NCBI RefSeq assembly: GCF_900096955.1
Contig: NZ_FMYL01000006.1
Coordinates: forward strand, 140,379-204,378
Reading direction: 5' to 3'
Origin: Acinetobacter boissieri
GTDB lineage: Bacteria > Pseudomonadota > Gammaproteobacteria > Pseudomonadales > Moraxellaceae
DNA: 64,000 nucleotides
Part shown: positions 1-9,223 of the stretch, one piece after another
Layout: each line of letters starts with the position of its first letter
Position numbering within the stretch: the stretch's first letter is position 1
The notes under the pieces: generated by a model
Database searches by the model: none
What the model was told of the DNA's origin: nothing
What the model saw: the letters and a program-made list of their open reading frames with translations, nothing else
Translations under genes and position numbers: made by a program

Positions 1-20
1 ACCAACTGAGCTATTTCCGC
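1..20 (-). tRNA. tRNA-Gly, 5' end only (cut by window edge)
   Basis: The reverse complement reads gcggaaatagctcagttggt. This is identical to the first 20 bases of the complete tRNA-Gly(GCC) that follows at 61-136. The rest of the gene, including the anticodon, lies outside the window, so the isotype is inferred from identity with its neighbour. It would be the downstream member of a leftward tandem tRNA transcript, 40 bases from its twin. Confidence 0.75.
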
Positions 21-60
21 AAATTGAGCAGTTTTACAAAACTTTCACTAAAAAGTAAAC

Positions 61-136
61 TGGAGCGGAAAAGGAGACTCGAACTCCCGACCCCAACCTT
101 GGCAAGGTTATGCTCTACCAACTGAGCTATTTCCGC
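61..136 (-). tRNA. tRNA-Gly(GCC)
   Basis: Read on the minus strand this is a complete 76-nt cloverleaf. The acceptor stem GCGGAAA pairs with TTTCCGC with the usual wobble, the D-loop carries AGCTCAGTTGGTAGAGC, the anticodon loop CTTGCCA gives anticodon GCC, the T arm contains GTTCGAGTC, and the CCA end is encoded. It decodes GGC/GGU glycine codons. A second copy starts 40 bases downstream. Confidence 0.97.
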
Positions 137-145
137 ATGACGTGT

Positions 146-173
146 ATAATACATTAAAGTTTTTTAGACGCAA
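146..173 (-). promoter_or_regulatory. promoter of the tRNA-Gly pair
   Basis: On the minus strand there is TTGCGT, a 16-base spacer and TATTAT, ending about 10 bases before the tRNA 5' end. This is a good sigma-70 arrangement placed as expected for a stable RNA gene. It is a reading by eye; no transcript data are available. Confidence 0.55.
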
Positions 174-334
174 TATTTTTTTATGAAAAATGATTTCAAT
201 TGAATAAAATAAACACAAAATACTTATTTTAGCCGATAAAATAGACAAAAAATTAATAGTTATGAAAATCAGCGCGTAATACATCGCAACTTGCGTATGC
301 TAAACTAAACTTTTAGGTTACTTTTTTAATGGTT

Positions 335-646
335 ATGTCTTTACAGCAAAAACTGATTGAGCAATTGGGTGTATTATCTCCACTGCATCTAGATGTTATT
401 AATGAATCTGCTCACCATGGTGGTTACTTCCCTGGTAAAGAATCACATTTTAAAGTCATTATTGTAAGTGACGTTTTTGAAGGATTACGCCTAGTACAAA
501 AACATCAAAAAGTATATTCAGTGACCCAAAATTTACTAGTAGCACACGGCGGCCCAATTCATGCTTTGGCAATTCATGCCTACAGTAAAGCGCAATGGAA
601 TGGTCAAGTACCATCTAGCCCAGAGTGTGCACATGCTAAAAAATGA
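335..646 (+). CDS. BolA/IbaG-family protein
   Basis: This 103-residue protein has the BolA fold signature: a hydrophobic 'HLDVINES' strand, then 'H..GY....ESHFKVIIVSDVFEG', a basic helix 'LVQKHQKVY' and the 'GPIHALAIHAY' terminal strand with the conserved His. BolA proteins work with monothiol glutaredoxins in iron-sulfur trafficking and in stress-related morphology control. I prefer the ATG at 335 (MSLQQK) over 329 because it matches the usual short N-terminus; neither has a clear ribosome site. It is followed 16 bases later by a SirB2-like membrane protein and may be co-transcribed with it. Confidence 0.85.
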   Translation: MSLQQKLIEQLGVLSPLHLDVINESAHHGGYFPGKESHFKVIIVSDVFEGLRLVQKHQKVYSVTQNLLVAHGGPIHALAIHAYSKAQWNGQVPSSPECAHAKK

Positions 647-662
647 ATAGGAAAAATTGATT

Positions 663-1067
663 ATGGATTTATTCACGGCCTTAAAAATTGTACATAGTAT
701 TGCGATTACAGTTTTACTGATCAGCATAATTTTACAAAGTATTATTTTATTTCGACTACCGAACAATGATAAGGCATTTAATGTACCAAGCCGACAAAAA
801 ATTCTTATTGTTCAGCATAGTATTTTCCTTTTATTGTTTATTACAGGCGGTATTTTACTATATTTAAAGCATTTTCAAGTTCAGCATTGGTTCTATGCCA
901 AAGCGCTACTATTTGTAGTAATTATTTCTTCATCGGTTAAAGCATTTAAAAAACCAAATCCGAATATATTATTAGTCCAACGTCGAGGTGGCATTGTATT
1001 GGCGTGGATTGCATTTGTTGCAATTATTGCATTAGTTGTTGTTAAGCCAACTATTTTAAATGGCTAA
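663..1067 (+). CDS. SirB2-like small integral membrane protein
   Basis: This 134-residue protein has four predicted membrane helices, around residues 7-28, 46-66, 75-92 and 110-130. The pattern 'ALKIVHSIAI', 'QHSIFLLLFITGG', 'WFYAKALL' and 'RRGGIVLAWIAF' fits the SirB family, named after a Salmonella invasion regulator but of unknown biochemical role. The ATG at 663 is preceded at good spacing by AGGAAAA (about 649-654); the upstream in-frame TTG at 657 is too close to that site. It probably shares a transcript with the bolA-like gene. Confidence 0.7.
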   Translation: MDLFTALKIVHSIAITVLLISIILQSIILFRLPNNDKAFNVPSRQKILIVQHSIFLLLFITGGILLYLKHFQVQHWFYAKALLFVVIISSSVKAFKKPNPNILLVQRRGGIVLAWIAFVAIIALVVVKPTILNG

Positions 1068-1157
1068 CATGTGGTTACATACAGCGACTAGTATTTTAAG
1101 CAGATAAATGTACATATTATAGACATCTATTTCTTTAGTCCGAATAAGGAATGACGT

Positions 1158-1547
1158 ATGCAAATGATAAAAACAAAAGTAGCTATAAGTCTAACATTGA
1201 TACTGCTACTTACAGGTTGTATGACTGCATCTGTTAAACCCAATTATGTGTCACCTGCCATGTATCAAAATTTAAATTGTATGCAACTACAAAGTGAATA
1301 TGATCGTATTCAACAATATATTGCTCAGGGCGTTACCCCTGCAAAACGTAATTTATTTGGTGTAGGACTTGGTTTAGGTGGTGGCTGGGGACGAGGAGGC
1401 TGGGGGTTCGGCCCATCACTTTCAGTAAATTTGGGCCAATCGAGAGAAAGTAAAAATACTCAATTGGCACAATTACTTGGACAACAAGATGCAGTGGTGC
1501 AAGCCGCACGCTTTAAAGCATGCTCTATAAGAGTGATACAAAAATAG
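1158..1547 (+). CDS. glycine-rich putative lipoprotein
   Basis: This 129-residue protein has a signal sequence ending in the lipobox LLTGC (lipidated Cys21). A mature region with 'CMQLQSEYDRIQQYIAQG' is followed by a Gly/Trp-rich segment at about residues 70-90 (GLGLGGGWGRGGWGFG) and a Gln/Ala-rich C-terminus with a final Cys. The Met after the lipobox Cys predicts export to the outer membrane by the usual +2 rule. The glycine segment may insert into or lie on the membrane; this is inference. AAGGA at 1146-1150 supports the start. I do not recognise a named family. Confidence 0.75.
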   Translation: MQMIKTKVAISLTLILLLTGCMTASVKPNYVSPAMYQNLNCMQLQSEYDRIQQYIAQGVTPAKRNLFGVGLGLGGGWGRGGWGFGPSLSVNLGQSRESKNTQLAQLLGQQDAVVQAARFKACSIRVIQK

Positions 1548-1575
1548 TTAAATAAAACTATAATTTTGTATTTGT

Positions 1576-1615
1576 AATGGATGAATTTAATCCTTAGATA
1601 AATTTGTCCATTTTA
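1576..1615. terminator. bidirectional hairpin between the lipoprotein and hxlR-like genes
   Basis: AATGGATGAATTT (1576-1588) pairs with AAATTTGTCCATT (1600-1612) with two G-U wobbles, giving a 13-bp stem and an 11-base loop. T-rich flanks lie on both sides and the two converging genes end at 1547 and 1623. Confidence 0.55.
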
Positions 1616-1622
1616 ATTATTT

Positions 1623-2003
1623 CTAATGATTACTATTACTGTTCAACTTTTGGTTTTGAACCAATGCGATACCGTACTCTTTGCCCCATGATTTTAGCAT
1701 TAAGATGACAGGTCTTAATGTTTCACCATGTTCAGTTAGCCCGTATTCGACTTTTGGTGGTACTTGTGGGTAAACAATTCGATAAATCAAATTAGAATGT
1801 TCTAACTCCCTTAGTTGCTTCGTTAAAATACGTGAAGTAATAGGGCCAAGTTTTCTTCTAATCTCATTAAATCTTAATTTGCCATCAAGTAAGTAATACA
1901 AAATGATTCCTTTCCCTTTACCACCAATGAGTTCTAAAGTTGCTTCAACTGAACATGCTTCAGCTTGATATGATTCATACCTTGATTGTTTTACAGTATC
2001 CAA
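1623..2003 (-). CDS. HxlR-family winged-helix transcriptional regulator
   Basis: The protein shows the HxlR order: an N-terminal Cys ('EACSVEATLELIGGKGKG'), the helix-turn-helix 'LRFNEIRRKLGPITSRILTKQLRELE' and the wing 'PPKVEYGLTEHGETL'. These regulators often sense electrophiles or oxidants through the N-terminal Cys and control a divergent oxidoreductase. The reading frame is open to a TTG at 2042 (139 aa). I prefer the TTG at 2003 (126 aa) because AGGA lies 5 bases before it and because the longer form would place the neighbour's -35 box inside the gene. 'GGKGKG' replaces the family's usual 'GGKW', which is mildly unusual. Confidence 0.85.
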   Translation of the reverse strand: MDTVKQSRYESYQAEACSVEATLELIGGKGKGIILYYLLDGKLRFNEIRRKLGPITSRILTKQLRELEHSNLIYRIVYPQVPPKVEYGLTEHGETLRPVILMLKSWGKEYGIALVQNQKLNSNSNH

Positions 2004-2033
2004 AATGTTCCTATATATCAAAAATGGTAGTAC

Positions 2034-2061
2034 TTGCGTCAAATTCTATACATACTATACT
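2034..2061 (+). promoter_or_regulatory. promoter of the divergent oxidoreductase gene
   Basis: TTGCGT (2034-2039), a 16-base spacer and TATACT (2056-2061) lie 33 bases before the downstream ATG. The short intergenic region between the HxlR regulator and its divergent target contains this promoter, and the regulator probably binds here. The repeated TATAC/ACTATAC elements at 2047-2060 could be part of an operator. Confidence 0.5.
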
Positions 2062-2093
2062 CTTAACTCAATAATTGGATTGAGGCTTTAAAG

Positions 2094-3107
2094 ATGAAAG
2101 GATTGGTTTTTGATGCGTCTAATGAAACACCACAAATCGTTTTAAAAGAGATTAAAGATCCAGGGCAACCTCAAAGAGGTGAGATACGTGTTGCTATTCA
2201 AGCAAGCTCTTTAAACTTTCATGACTTTATGGTGGCACGTGGCATTATGCCAACAGAAAACGGAAGGATTCTTTTGTCTGATGGTGCGGGTATTGTTGAA
2301 GCGGTGGGTGAAGATGTAACTTCTTTTGCAATAGGAGATCATGTTGTTTCAACATTTTTTCCACGTTGGTTGGCAGGTAAGCCAATGTCTATAGTCGGTA
2401 ATTTTGAAAATACTCCAGGTGATGGAATTGATGGTATGGCCACAGAGTTTGTTGTACGCTCTGAAAGTGCATTTACTAAAATCCCCCAAGGTTGGTCTAT
2501 GCCCGAGGCCGCTACTATTACAACTTCTGGCTTAACTGCATGGCGTGCACTGGTTACTAATGGTCAATTAAAAGCAGGCGAGACTGTACTGATCCAAGGT
2601 ACTGGTGGTGTATCCATTGCTGCACTACAAATTGCCAAGGCTAAGGGAGCCTTTGTTATTGCAACATCATCATCCGATGAAAAGTTAGCGAAAGTCCATA
2701 ATTTAGGTGCAGATGAGCTGATCAATTACAAGACTACACCTGCGTGGGGCGATGAGGTATTACGTTTGACAAAAGGATTAGGGGTTGATCATGTTGTTGA
2801 AGTAGGTGGTCCAGTCACTATTAATGAATCTTTAAAAGCAGTAAAAGTTGGAGGCCATATTGCACAAATTGGAGTACTCTCTGGAAACGAGGCAAGTATT
2901 CCTATTGTTAGTCTTTTGGGTAAGCAGGTTCGGTTGCAAGGCTTAATTGTTTCGAGTGTTGAAGATCAAAAAGAATATATTTCAGCGCTTGAGGCTACTC
3001 AGTCACGTCCTGTAATAGATAAAATATTTAATTATACGGAGTTATCACAAGCATTTGATTACATGCAAAAAGGCAATCATTTTGGAAAAATTTGTGTAAC
3101 TTGGTAA
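2094..3107 (+). CDS. medium-chain NAD(P)-dependent alcohol dehydrogenase/quinone oxidoreductase
   Basis: This 337-residue MDR-superfamily enzyme has a GroES-like N-terminal half ('SLNFHDFMVARG', 'DGAGIVEAVGEDVTSFAIGDHV') and a Rossmann half with 'VLIQGTGGVSIAALQIAKAKGA' and 'LGADELINYKT'. The 'SLNFHD' motif replaces the catalytic-zinc Cys of classical alcohol dehydrogenases, so it is probably a zinc-independent quinone/enone reductase-type member. It is divergent from the HxlR regulator, which suggests induction by reactive aldehydes or quinones; that role is inference. GAGG at 2081-2084 supports the start. Confidence 0.85.
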   Translation: MKGLVFDASNETPQIVLKEIKDPGQPQRGEIRVAIQASSLNFHDFMVARGIMPTENGRILLSDGAGIVEAVGEDVTSFAIGDHVVSTFFPRWLAGKPMSIVGNFENTPGDGIDGMATEFVVRSESAFTKIPQGWSMPEAATITTSGLTAWRALVTNGQLKAGETVLIQGTGGVSIAALQIAKAKGAFVIATSSSDEKLAKVHNLGADELINYKTTPAWGDEVLRLTKGLGVDHVVEVGGPVTINESLKAVKVGGHIAQIGVLSGNEASIPIVSLLGKQVRLQGLIVSSVEDQKEYISALEATQSRPVIDKIFNYTELSQAFDYMQKGNHFGKICVTW

Positions 3108-3415
3108 GTATGAACAGTATTTAAAGGTAAGGTATATTGTATGGGAGATACCTTACCTTTTGAAAGCACCCTTATTTCTTAATGCTGTTTTCATAAGTAC
3201 TAGTAGAATTACGACTTTGAAAATAATGACTATGTACTCTTATATAGATCATCATTTTAAATAAATATAAATATACAAATTGGCATAGTTCAATCTCTTA
3301 AATGACTTAAAATTCACAATCGTGGCTACAAATTAAAGTCTAGATATACTCGACCTGTGAAAAATGTTACTATTGTGTGCTTCTTTTGTTCTTTAGCTTT
3401 CTATAGTTGAATCAC
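3108..3415. other. intergenic region upstream of guaA
   Basis: This 308-bp gap holds the terminator at 3123-3161, then about 250 bp of AT-rich DNA. A TATACT box near 3346 is a possible -10 for guaA, but no convincing -35 is visible. I see no purine riboswitch fold or coding sequence. Confidence 0.5.
3123..3161 (+). terminator. intrinsic terminator after the MDR oxidoreductase
   Basis: AAAGGTAAGGTAT and ATACCTTACCTTTT form a 13-bp perfect stem with a 12-base loop and a T tract, starting 16 bases after the stop codon. Confidence 0.75.
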
Positions 3416-4984
3416 ATGACGACCAATACCCAAATTACTGAAGATCGCATCCTTATTCTGGATTTCGGTTCACAATACAGCCAACTGATTGCACGTCGTG
3501 TACGTGAGTCAGGTGTTTACTCTGAAATGTACGCTTTTGATATGTCTGAAGAAGACATTCGTGCATTTAATCCAAATGGTATTATTTTATCTGGTGGTCC
3601 AGAAAGTGTACATGAAGAAGGCAGCCCACGTGCGCCTGAAGTTGTATTTAACTTAGGTGTACCTGTACTAGGCATCTGCTATGGTTTACAAACCATGTCT
3701 GAACAGCTTGGTGGTAAAGTTGAAGCAGGCACAGTTCACGAATTTGGCTATGCAGAAGTCGATGTATTGGTGCGTGACGCATTGATTGGTGGCTTGCAAG
3801 ATCAAGACAATCAACTTCACGTATGGATGAGTCATGGCGATAAAGTCAGTAAAATCCCTGAAGGTTTTAATGTGACTGCAAGTACGCCAAGCTGCCCATT
3901 TGCGGCAGTAAGTGACGAAGCAAGACGTTTCTATGGCGTACAGTTTCACCCAGAAGTGACTCATACCACGCAAGGCCAAGCATTATTATCTAATTTTGTA
4001 CACAATATCTGTGGTTGCCGTAGTCTTTGGACATCTGAACATATTATTGATCTACGCATAGAACAACTACGTAAACAGATTGGGCAAGAAAAAGTATTAC
4101 TGGGTTTATCTGGTGGTGTTGATTCTTCTGTTGTTGCTGCACTTTTGCATAAAGCAATTGGTGATCAACTTACATGTGTATTTGTAGACAATGGTTTACT
4201 TCGTTTAAATGAAGGCGAACAAGTCATGCAAATGTTTGCTGAAAACATGGGTATTCGAGTTATTCGTGCCAATGCGCAAGATCGCTTTTTAAATGCACTG
4301 GCAGGTGAAGTAGACCCAGAAGCAAAACGTAAAATTATTGGTCGTGAATTTATTGAAGTCTTTTCAGAAGAAGCACGTAAATTAGACGGCGTAAAATTTT
4401 TAGCACAAGGTACAATTTACCCAGACGTGATTGAGTCTGCAGCAAGTAAGCAAGGTAAAGCACATGTGATTAAATCGCACCATAATGTGGGTGGTTTACC
4501 AGATGATTTAGCCTTTGACCTTGTTGAACCATTACGTGACTTATTTAAAGATGAAGTCCGTAAGTTAGGTACAACACTTGGTTTGCCTCACAGTATGATT
4601 TATCGCCACCCGTTCCCTGGTCCAGGTTTAGGTGTACGTATCTTAGGTGAAGTGAAAAAAGAGTATGCAGATATTCTACGCCTAGCAGACGATATCTTTA
4701 TGCAAGAGCTTCGTGCTAGCGGTTGGTATGATAAAACTGCTCAAGCTTTTGCTGTATTCCAACCCATTAAGTCAGTAGGCGTTGTGGGTGATGGTCGCCG
4801 TTATGCATGGGTAATTGCGCTACGTGCAGTTGAAACGGTTGACTTTATGACAGCACGTTTCGCTCATTTACCATATGATTTAGTGGATAAAATCTCTACA
4901 CGTATTATGAACGAGATAAAAGATGTATCTCGTGTGGTCTATGATGTGTCATCTAAGCCACCTGCCACTATTGAGTGGGAATAA
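3416..4984 (+). CDS. guaA: GMP synthase (glutamine-hydrolysing)
   Basis: GuaA converts XMP, glutamine and ATP to GMP, the last step of guanine nucleotide synthesis. The 522-residue protein has a class I glutamine amidotransferase domain with nucleophile Cys88 in 'GICYG' and the His178/Glu180 pair in 'QFHPE'. An ATP pyrophosphatase domain follows with the P-loop SGGVDS (232-237), then the C-terminal dimerisation domain ending 'PPATIEWE'. The ATG at 3416 gives the usual family length; an in-frame TTG at 3407 is less likely. It stands alone, with guaB not adjacent, and is closed by a strong terminator. Confidence 0.98.
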   Translation: MTTNTQITEDRILILDFGSQYSQLIARRVRESGVYSEMYAFDMSEEDIRAFNPNGIILSGGPESVHEEGSPRAPEVVFNLGVPVLGICYGLQTMSEQLGGKVEAGTVHEFGYAEVDVLVRDALIGGLQDQDNQLHVWMSHGDKVSKIPEGFNVTASTPSCPFAAVSDEARRFYGVQFHPEVTHTTQGQALLSNFVHNICGCRSLWTSEHIIDLRIEQLRKQIGQEKVLLGLSGGVDSSVVAALLHKAIGDQLTCVFVDNGLLRLNEGEQVMQMFAENMGIRVIRANAQDRFLNALAGEVDPEAKRKIIGREFIEVFSEEARKLDGVKFLAQGTIYPDVIESAASKQGKAHVIKSHHNVGGLPDDLAFDLVEPLRDLFKDEVRKLGTTLGLPHSMIYRHPFPGPGLGVRILGEVKKEYADILRLADDIFMQELRASGWYDKTAQAFAVFQPIKSVGVVGDGRRYAWVIALRAVETVDFMTARFAHLPYDLVDKISTRIMNEIKDVSRVVYDVSSKPPATIEWE

Positions 4985-4991
4985 TCCTGAT

Positions 4992-5022
4992 AAAAAAAGA
5001 GTGCTTATGCACTCTTTTTTTA
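4992..5022. terminator. bidirectional terminator, guaA / LOG-family gene
   Basis: Seven A, GAGTGC, TTAT, GCACTC and seven T form a perfect symmetric intrinsic terminator between the converging guaA (ends 4984) and the minus-strand gene ending at 5032. Confidence 0.9.
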
Positions 5023-5031
5023 TGTTTGATT

Positions 5032-5625
5032 TTACATGACTACGTTTTCTGGTGCTTTTAAATTGTTTAACACCACATAGATTTCATTGATATTTGTACA
5101 TACAATCACTTTTGCACGATGGTGAGCAGGTAGGAATCCTTCACTAACAGCATGGTCTAACTGAGCAATCAGCGCATCGTAATAACCATTTACATTATAG
5201 ATCATCATTGGTTTTTGATGCTGCTCAAGTTGCCCCCAAGTTGCAATTTCTAAAATTTCTTCAAAAGTACCTAGGCCACCGGGCAGTGCAATAAATGCAC
5301 TGGCACGATCTGCCATCATTGCTTTACGTTCATGCATTGTATTTACGACATGCAGTTCTGTCAGTTCAGTATGTGCTACTTCATAGTCCAACATAAACTG
5401 TGGAATTACACCAACAGTTTCAGCATTAAATTCAGAAAAAGTATCTGCAACTTGCCCCATAAGTCCAATACTTGCGCCACCATACACCAATCCAAAGCGA
5501 TGCTCAGCTAAGCCTCGTGCTAATTCAATGGCACTTTTTAGATAAATGACTTTGTTTCCTGCCCGAGAACCACAATAAAGTGCAACTAAAGGTTGTGTTG
5601 TTTTTACTTTGGCTATTTTGCTCAT
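5032..5625 (-). CDS. LOG-family nucleotide 5'-monophosphate phosphoribohydrolase
   Basis: This 197-residue protein contains the family signature 'LPGGLGTFEEI' (PGGxGTxxE) and the N-terminal Rossmann-like 'VALYCGSRAGN' and 'VYGGASIGLMGQVAD'. Plant LOG enzymes release cytokinin bases from ribotides. Bacterial members of this TIGR00730-type group hydrolyse AMP or related nucleotides, and the physiological role is often unclear. GGATAAAATGAA before the ATG gives a reasonable ribosome site. The gene is monocistronic and faces guaA. Confidence 0.88.
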   Translation of the reverse strand: MSKIAKVKTTQPLVALYCGSRAGNKVIYLKSAIELARGLAEHRFGLVYGGASIGLMGQVADTFSEFNAETVGVIPQFMLDYEVAHTELTELHVVNTMHERKAMMADRASAFIALPGGLGTFEEILEIATWGQLEQHQKPMMIYNVNGYYDALIAQLDHAVSEGFLPAHHRAKVIVCTNINEIYVVLNNLKAPENVVM

Positions 5626-5979
5626 TTCATTTTATCCTTTGCATTTACTTTATCTTTAGCATGTTTTTTTACAAAGGGCAGTAGAAAGTACAGAATTTTA
5701 ACCAATTACAACAATCTTTATTGATTTAGGAATACTGTTAGCCACTGAAAAGCATGCTTTAAGATCATGCCAATAAAAAATGATAAAAGTTAGTGAATTT
5801 ACCATTAATCTTTTCTATACTGAAAATTCGTTTAACAACATTTTTATTAATATGAGTAGTGGTTGTAGACCCTCAACTGAAAAACCCCGAATTTTAAATG
5901 TACTTGCTTGCATACAGGCAATTGCAGACAACACAGTAATAAAAGTAAATGATGCGACTTACATGCAGGAGCATGGGCA
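5626..5979. other. 354-bp intergenic leader before the TerC-CBS gene
   Basis: This divergent intergenic region holds small inverted repeats, including GCATG/CATGC at about 5752-5770 and GTTG/CAAC at about 5865-5880. An open frame at 5780-5983 (67 codons) has no ribosome site and no recognisable protein. TerC-family genes elsewhere can carry yybP-ykoY manganese riboswitches, but I could not match that consensus here. Confidence 0.4.
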
Positions 5980-7593
5980 ATGATATTTGAATGGATGTCA
6001 GACCCATCTGCATGGGTAGGTTTAGCCACACTTGTGGTTTTAGAAATTGTTTTAGGTATTGATAACCTCGTATTTATTGCTATTTTAGCGGAAAAATTAC
6101 CGCCTGAGCAACGCAGTAAAGCTCGACTCATTGGCCTGACGTTGGCTTTGGCCATGCGGATGGTGTTACTTGCATCTATTGCTTGGGTTATTACACTCAC
6201 ACAACCACTATTTCATGTGTTTGACCAGCCATTTTCTGGTCGAGATCTTATTTTGATATTTGGCGGTGTATTTCTATTGTTTAAAGGTACGATGGAATTA
6301 CATGAGCGCCTTGAAGGTAAAATGCATGTCAAAGATGACAATCCTGTGCATGCTGCTTTTTGGGTGGTCATTGCGCAGATTGTTGTACTAGATGCTGTGT
6401 TTTCTTTAGACAGCGTAATTACTGCTGTAGGTATGGTCAAACATCTTTCAGTCATGATGGTTGCAGTGGTGATTGCAATGGGTATCATGATGCTTGCGTC
6501 AAAAGCACTCATGAACTTTGTTAATCGACATCCGACAGTTGTGATGCTATGTCTTGGCTTTTTGATGATGATTGGCTTCTCATTGGTTGTGGAAGGTTTT
6601 GGTTTCCATATTCCAAAAGGCTACTTATACGCTGCCATCGGCTTCTCAGTCATGATTGAGTTTTTAAATCAAATGACACGCCGTAACCAAGAAAAATTGG
6701 TGACAACCAATGACTTACGCTTTAAAACAGCATCGGCTGTGATGCGTATGTTGGGTGGTAAACCAAAACAAAAACACAATCAAAATACAGACCACCATAA
6801 CCATGGTGATAGCGATGTACTGGCAACGCGTGCATTGGCAGATGAGCTGTTTGATGACGAAAACAGTACTTATCACAGTGTCATGGTACAAGGTGTATTG
6901 GGTTTATCTGAACGACCTGTGAAATCGATTATGACACCACGTCCAGATATCGATTGGATTGATTTAGCAACAGATGCTCAAGATATACAAACACGTCTGA
7001 TGCAGATGAGTCATTCCCGAATTATTTTTGCACACGGTGAATTAGATAACCTTGCGGGTATTGCGCTTACACATAAATTATTGAATGAATATGTGGAACA
7101 CGAACAGTTTAATATTGAACAAAACTTACGTGAACCAATGATCGTACATGAAAATGCACCTGTGTTGATGGTCTTAGAACAATTACGTCAAGCACCATTA
7201 CAAATGGCAATTGTACTCAATGAATATGGTTCGATTGAAGGTTTAGTGACACCCATTGATATTTTAGAAGCAATTGCAGGTGAATTTCCTGATGAAGATG
7301 AAATGGAAGCGGTTGCAGAAAGTCTTGAAGATGGCTCGCTTATTTTAGAAGGCTCAACAGATATTCGACATTTATCATTACTGTTAAGTAAAGATCTTGT
7401 AGATGATAATGAAGAATATTCAACTTTATCTGGTTATTTATTCATGCATTTGGGACATTTGCCTGATAATGGTGCTTTTGTGGTTGCAGATGGATATCGC
7501 TTTGAAATTGTGACAATGGATGGTCATAAAATTGAAAAAGTACATATTACTGCTATTGAGGAACCAGACAATGATCGTTCAAAAGACAGTTAA
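5980..7593 (+). CDS. TerC-family membrane protein with CBS pair and CorC/HlyC domain
   Basis: The 537-residue protein starts with a TerC-type integral membrane domain (about residues 1-230, seven helices) bearing acidic membrane motifs '[12 protein letters not shown]' and '[14 protein letters not shown]'. A His-rich linker near 260-275 ('[13 protein letters not shown]') follows, then a cytoplasmic CBS pair (about 300-430) and a C-terminal CorC_HlyC domain (about 445-525). The architecture matches E. coli YegH/YoaE. TerC relatives are linked to manganese or calcium efflux and metal loading of exported proteins; the substrate here is inferred. CAGGAG 8 bases before the ATG supports the start. 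Confidence 0.9.
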   Translation: MIFEWMSDPSAWVGLATLVVLEIVLGIDNLVFIAILAEKLPPEQRSKARLIGLTLALAMRMVLLASIAWVITLTQPLFHVFDQPFSGRDLILIFGGVFLLFKGTMELHERLEGKMHVKDDNPVHAAFWVVIAQIVVLDAVFSLDSVITAVGMVKHLSVMMVAVVIAMGIMMLASKALMNFVNRHPTVVMLCLGFLMMIGFSLVVEGFGFHIPKGYLYAAIGFSVMIEFLNQMTRRNQEKLVTTNDLRFKTASAVMRMLGGKPKQKHNQNTDHHNHGDSDVLATRALADELFDDENSTYHSVMVQGVLGLSERPVKSIMTPRPDIDWIDLATDAQDIQTRLMQMSHSRIIFAHGELDNLAGIALTHKLLNEYVEHEQFNIEQNLREPMIVHENAPVLMVLEQLRQAPLQMAIVLNEYGSIEGLVTPIDILEAIAGEFPDEDEMEAVAESLEDGSLILEGSTDIRHLSLLLSKDLVDDNEEYSTLSGYLFMHLGHLPDNGAFVVADGYRFEIVTMDGHKIEKVHITAIEEPDNDRSKDS

Positions 7594-7612
7594 TGAAGGA
7601 TAGAAATATAAT

Positions 7613-7645
7613 AAAAAAAGCCTTTTCTTGAAAAGGCTTTTTTTA
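7613..7645 (+). terminator. intrinsic terminator after the TerC-CBS gene
   Basis: An A tract, AAGCCTTTTC, TTG, AAAAGGCTT and a run of seven T's form a typical intrinsic terminator 20 bases past the stop codon. Confidence 0.88.
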
Positions 7646-7939
7646 TGACGAAAAATCTTTGATTAATTAATGTCTTATAGGGCTTTAATGAATTGATTTG
7701 AATAAGATATTTGAAGTATATACCTATGATTATTGTTAACTCGAATAAAAATAAGCTTTAGTAAAGTGCTTTATAAAAATTAAATAAAACAACATAAAAC
7801 TTATTTAAGTGAATTTTAATTTATTTGTGGAATGTATTGGTACGTTTATTGCTCATCTTCATATTCATGGATAGATATTGATCTACTTTGATAGGTGTTT
7901 TTATTAAATATCCCCTTTATAAAAGATGAGGAATTTGAC
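7646..7939. other. AT-rich intergenic region before the MHS transporter cassette
   Basis: About 290 bp of very AT-rich DNA follow the terminator. I find no open frame with a ribosome site, no clear -35/-10 pair and no operator-like palindrome. The promoter of the transporter/amidohydrolase/SDR cassette must lie here or just inside it. Confidence 0.4.
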
Positions 7940-9223
7940 GTGAGTGAAGTAGAAACCCGTCGTAAAGCAGTATTAGCAACTGTTATTGGTAATGGGATGG
8001 AATGGTTTGACTTTACCATTTATAGTTTTATGGCCGTCACTATCGGTAAATTATTTTTTCCCAGTGGGAACGATGTTACATCTTACTTATTGGCTTTAGC
8101 CACTTTTGGGGTTGGCTTTTTTATGCGACCTGTGGGTGGGATTATTTTAGGGAGCTATGGTGACAGATTTGGGCGAAAATCTGCGTTATCACTCACTGTA
8201 ATTCTAATGGCGTTGGGTACATTTCTCATCGCCATTGCACCGACCTATGAGCAGATTGGTATTTTCGCACCATTTATTATTGTCATTGCACGCCTATTAC
8301 AAGGGTTCTCTGCTGGTGGAGAAATGGGTACAGCGACTGCCTTTCTAACCGAGCATGCACCTGAAAATAAAAAAGCATATTATTCAAGTTGGATTCAGGT
8401 CAGCGTTGGTATTGCTATTCTTTTGGGTTCACTGGTCGGTATGTGTTTAACCTTGTTTCTTACTCAAAGCCAATTGGAAAGCTGGGGCTGGCGTATTCCA
8501 TTTATTATTGGAACATTAATTGGTCCAATTGGGGTATATATTCGTACGAAAGTCGAAGAACCAGAAACGTTTACAAAGACGAAACCATTAAAATCACCTA
8601 TTCGTGAAGTTTTTATTAATTATAAAAAAGAAGTCACGATTGGATTTATGTTGGTTGTTTTATGGACAGTATTTACTTACGCAATCTTATTTTATGTCCC
8701 ATCGTATAGCAGTCGAATACTTGGTCTATCTAAAACTGATGGTTTTATTTGTGGCATGGTTGGTGGGTTTGCATTGATTTGTTTTACGCCAATAGTTGGT
8801 TATTACGCTGATAAGGTGGGTCGTCGTCCATTTTTATTATCTTCAGCCATTTTAACGCTTTTGTTGACGTACCCTCTATTTAATTTTATTAACTTATATC
8901 CATCTTTAACTTCAGTCATCGTGTTTCAACTGGTAATGGGTGCTTTAATTTCAGGTTATATTGGTGCTATTTTAGCTGTGTTTAATGAGCTTTTACCTAC
9001 AGAAGTATTGTCATCTGGAGTGTCAATTGCCTATAACTTTGCTGTAACCATCTTTGGTGGGTTTGCAACTTTTATTATTACATGGTTAGTCGCAACTACT
9101 GGAGATAACATTGCACCAGCGTATTATATTATGGCAGCTGCACTGATTAGTAGTGTAGGCGCTTACTTATATCGTGAGTCTAAAACTGATAACAATACTG
9201 TAAAGAGTAAACCTTATGCCTAA
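7940..9223 (+). CDS. MFS transporter, metabolite:H+ symporter (MHS) type
   Basis: This 427-residue 12-helix transporter has the N-terminal MHS signature 'ATVIGNGMEWFDFTIYSF', the loop 2-3 motif 'GSYGDRFGRKSALS', 'ARLLQGFSAGGEMGTATAFL' and 'GYYADKVGRRP' in the second half. MHS members import small acids, betaines or amino-acid derivatives with protons (ProP, KgtP, ShiA relatives). The start is the GTG at 7940, preceded by GATGAGGA at 7925-7932; the longer frame from GTG 7895 lacks a ribosome site. It overlaps the amidohydrolase gene by 8 bp, so it probably imports that enzyme's substrate. Confidence 0.88.
   Translation: MSEVETRRKAVLATVIGNGMEWFDFTIYSFMAVTIGKLFFPSGNDVTSYLLALATFGVGFFMRPVGGIILGSYGDRFGRKSALSLTVILMALGTFLIAIAPTYEQIGIFAPFIIVIARLLQGFSAGGEMGTATAFLTEHAPENKKAYYSSWIQVSVGIAILLGSLVGMCLTLFLTQSQLESWGWRIPFIIGTLIGPIGVYIRTKVEEPETFTKTKPLKSPIREVFINYKKEVTIGFMLVVLWTVFTYAILFYVPSYSSRILGLSKTDGFICGMVGGFALICFTPIVGYYADKVGRRPFLLSSAILTLLLTYPLFNFINLYPSLTSVIVFQLVMGALISGYIGAILAVFNELLPTEVLSSGVSIAYNFAVTIFGGFATFIITWLVATTGDNIAPAYYIMAAALISSVGAYLYRESKTDNNTVKSKPYA

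Noticed and set aside
5780..5983. 67-codon open frame ahead of the TerC-CBS gene
   Set aside because: No ribosome site, no recognisable domain, and it overlaps the TerC start by 4 bases out of frame. Treated as non-coding leader.
5847..6200. Minus-strand 117-codon frame over the TerC start
   Set aside because: Antisense shadow of the TerC membrane domain without initiation signals.
7895..7939. Longer N-terminus for the MHS transporter
   Set aside because: No ribosome site at GTG 7895; GATGAGGA before GTG 7940 and the family N-terminus support the shorter form.
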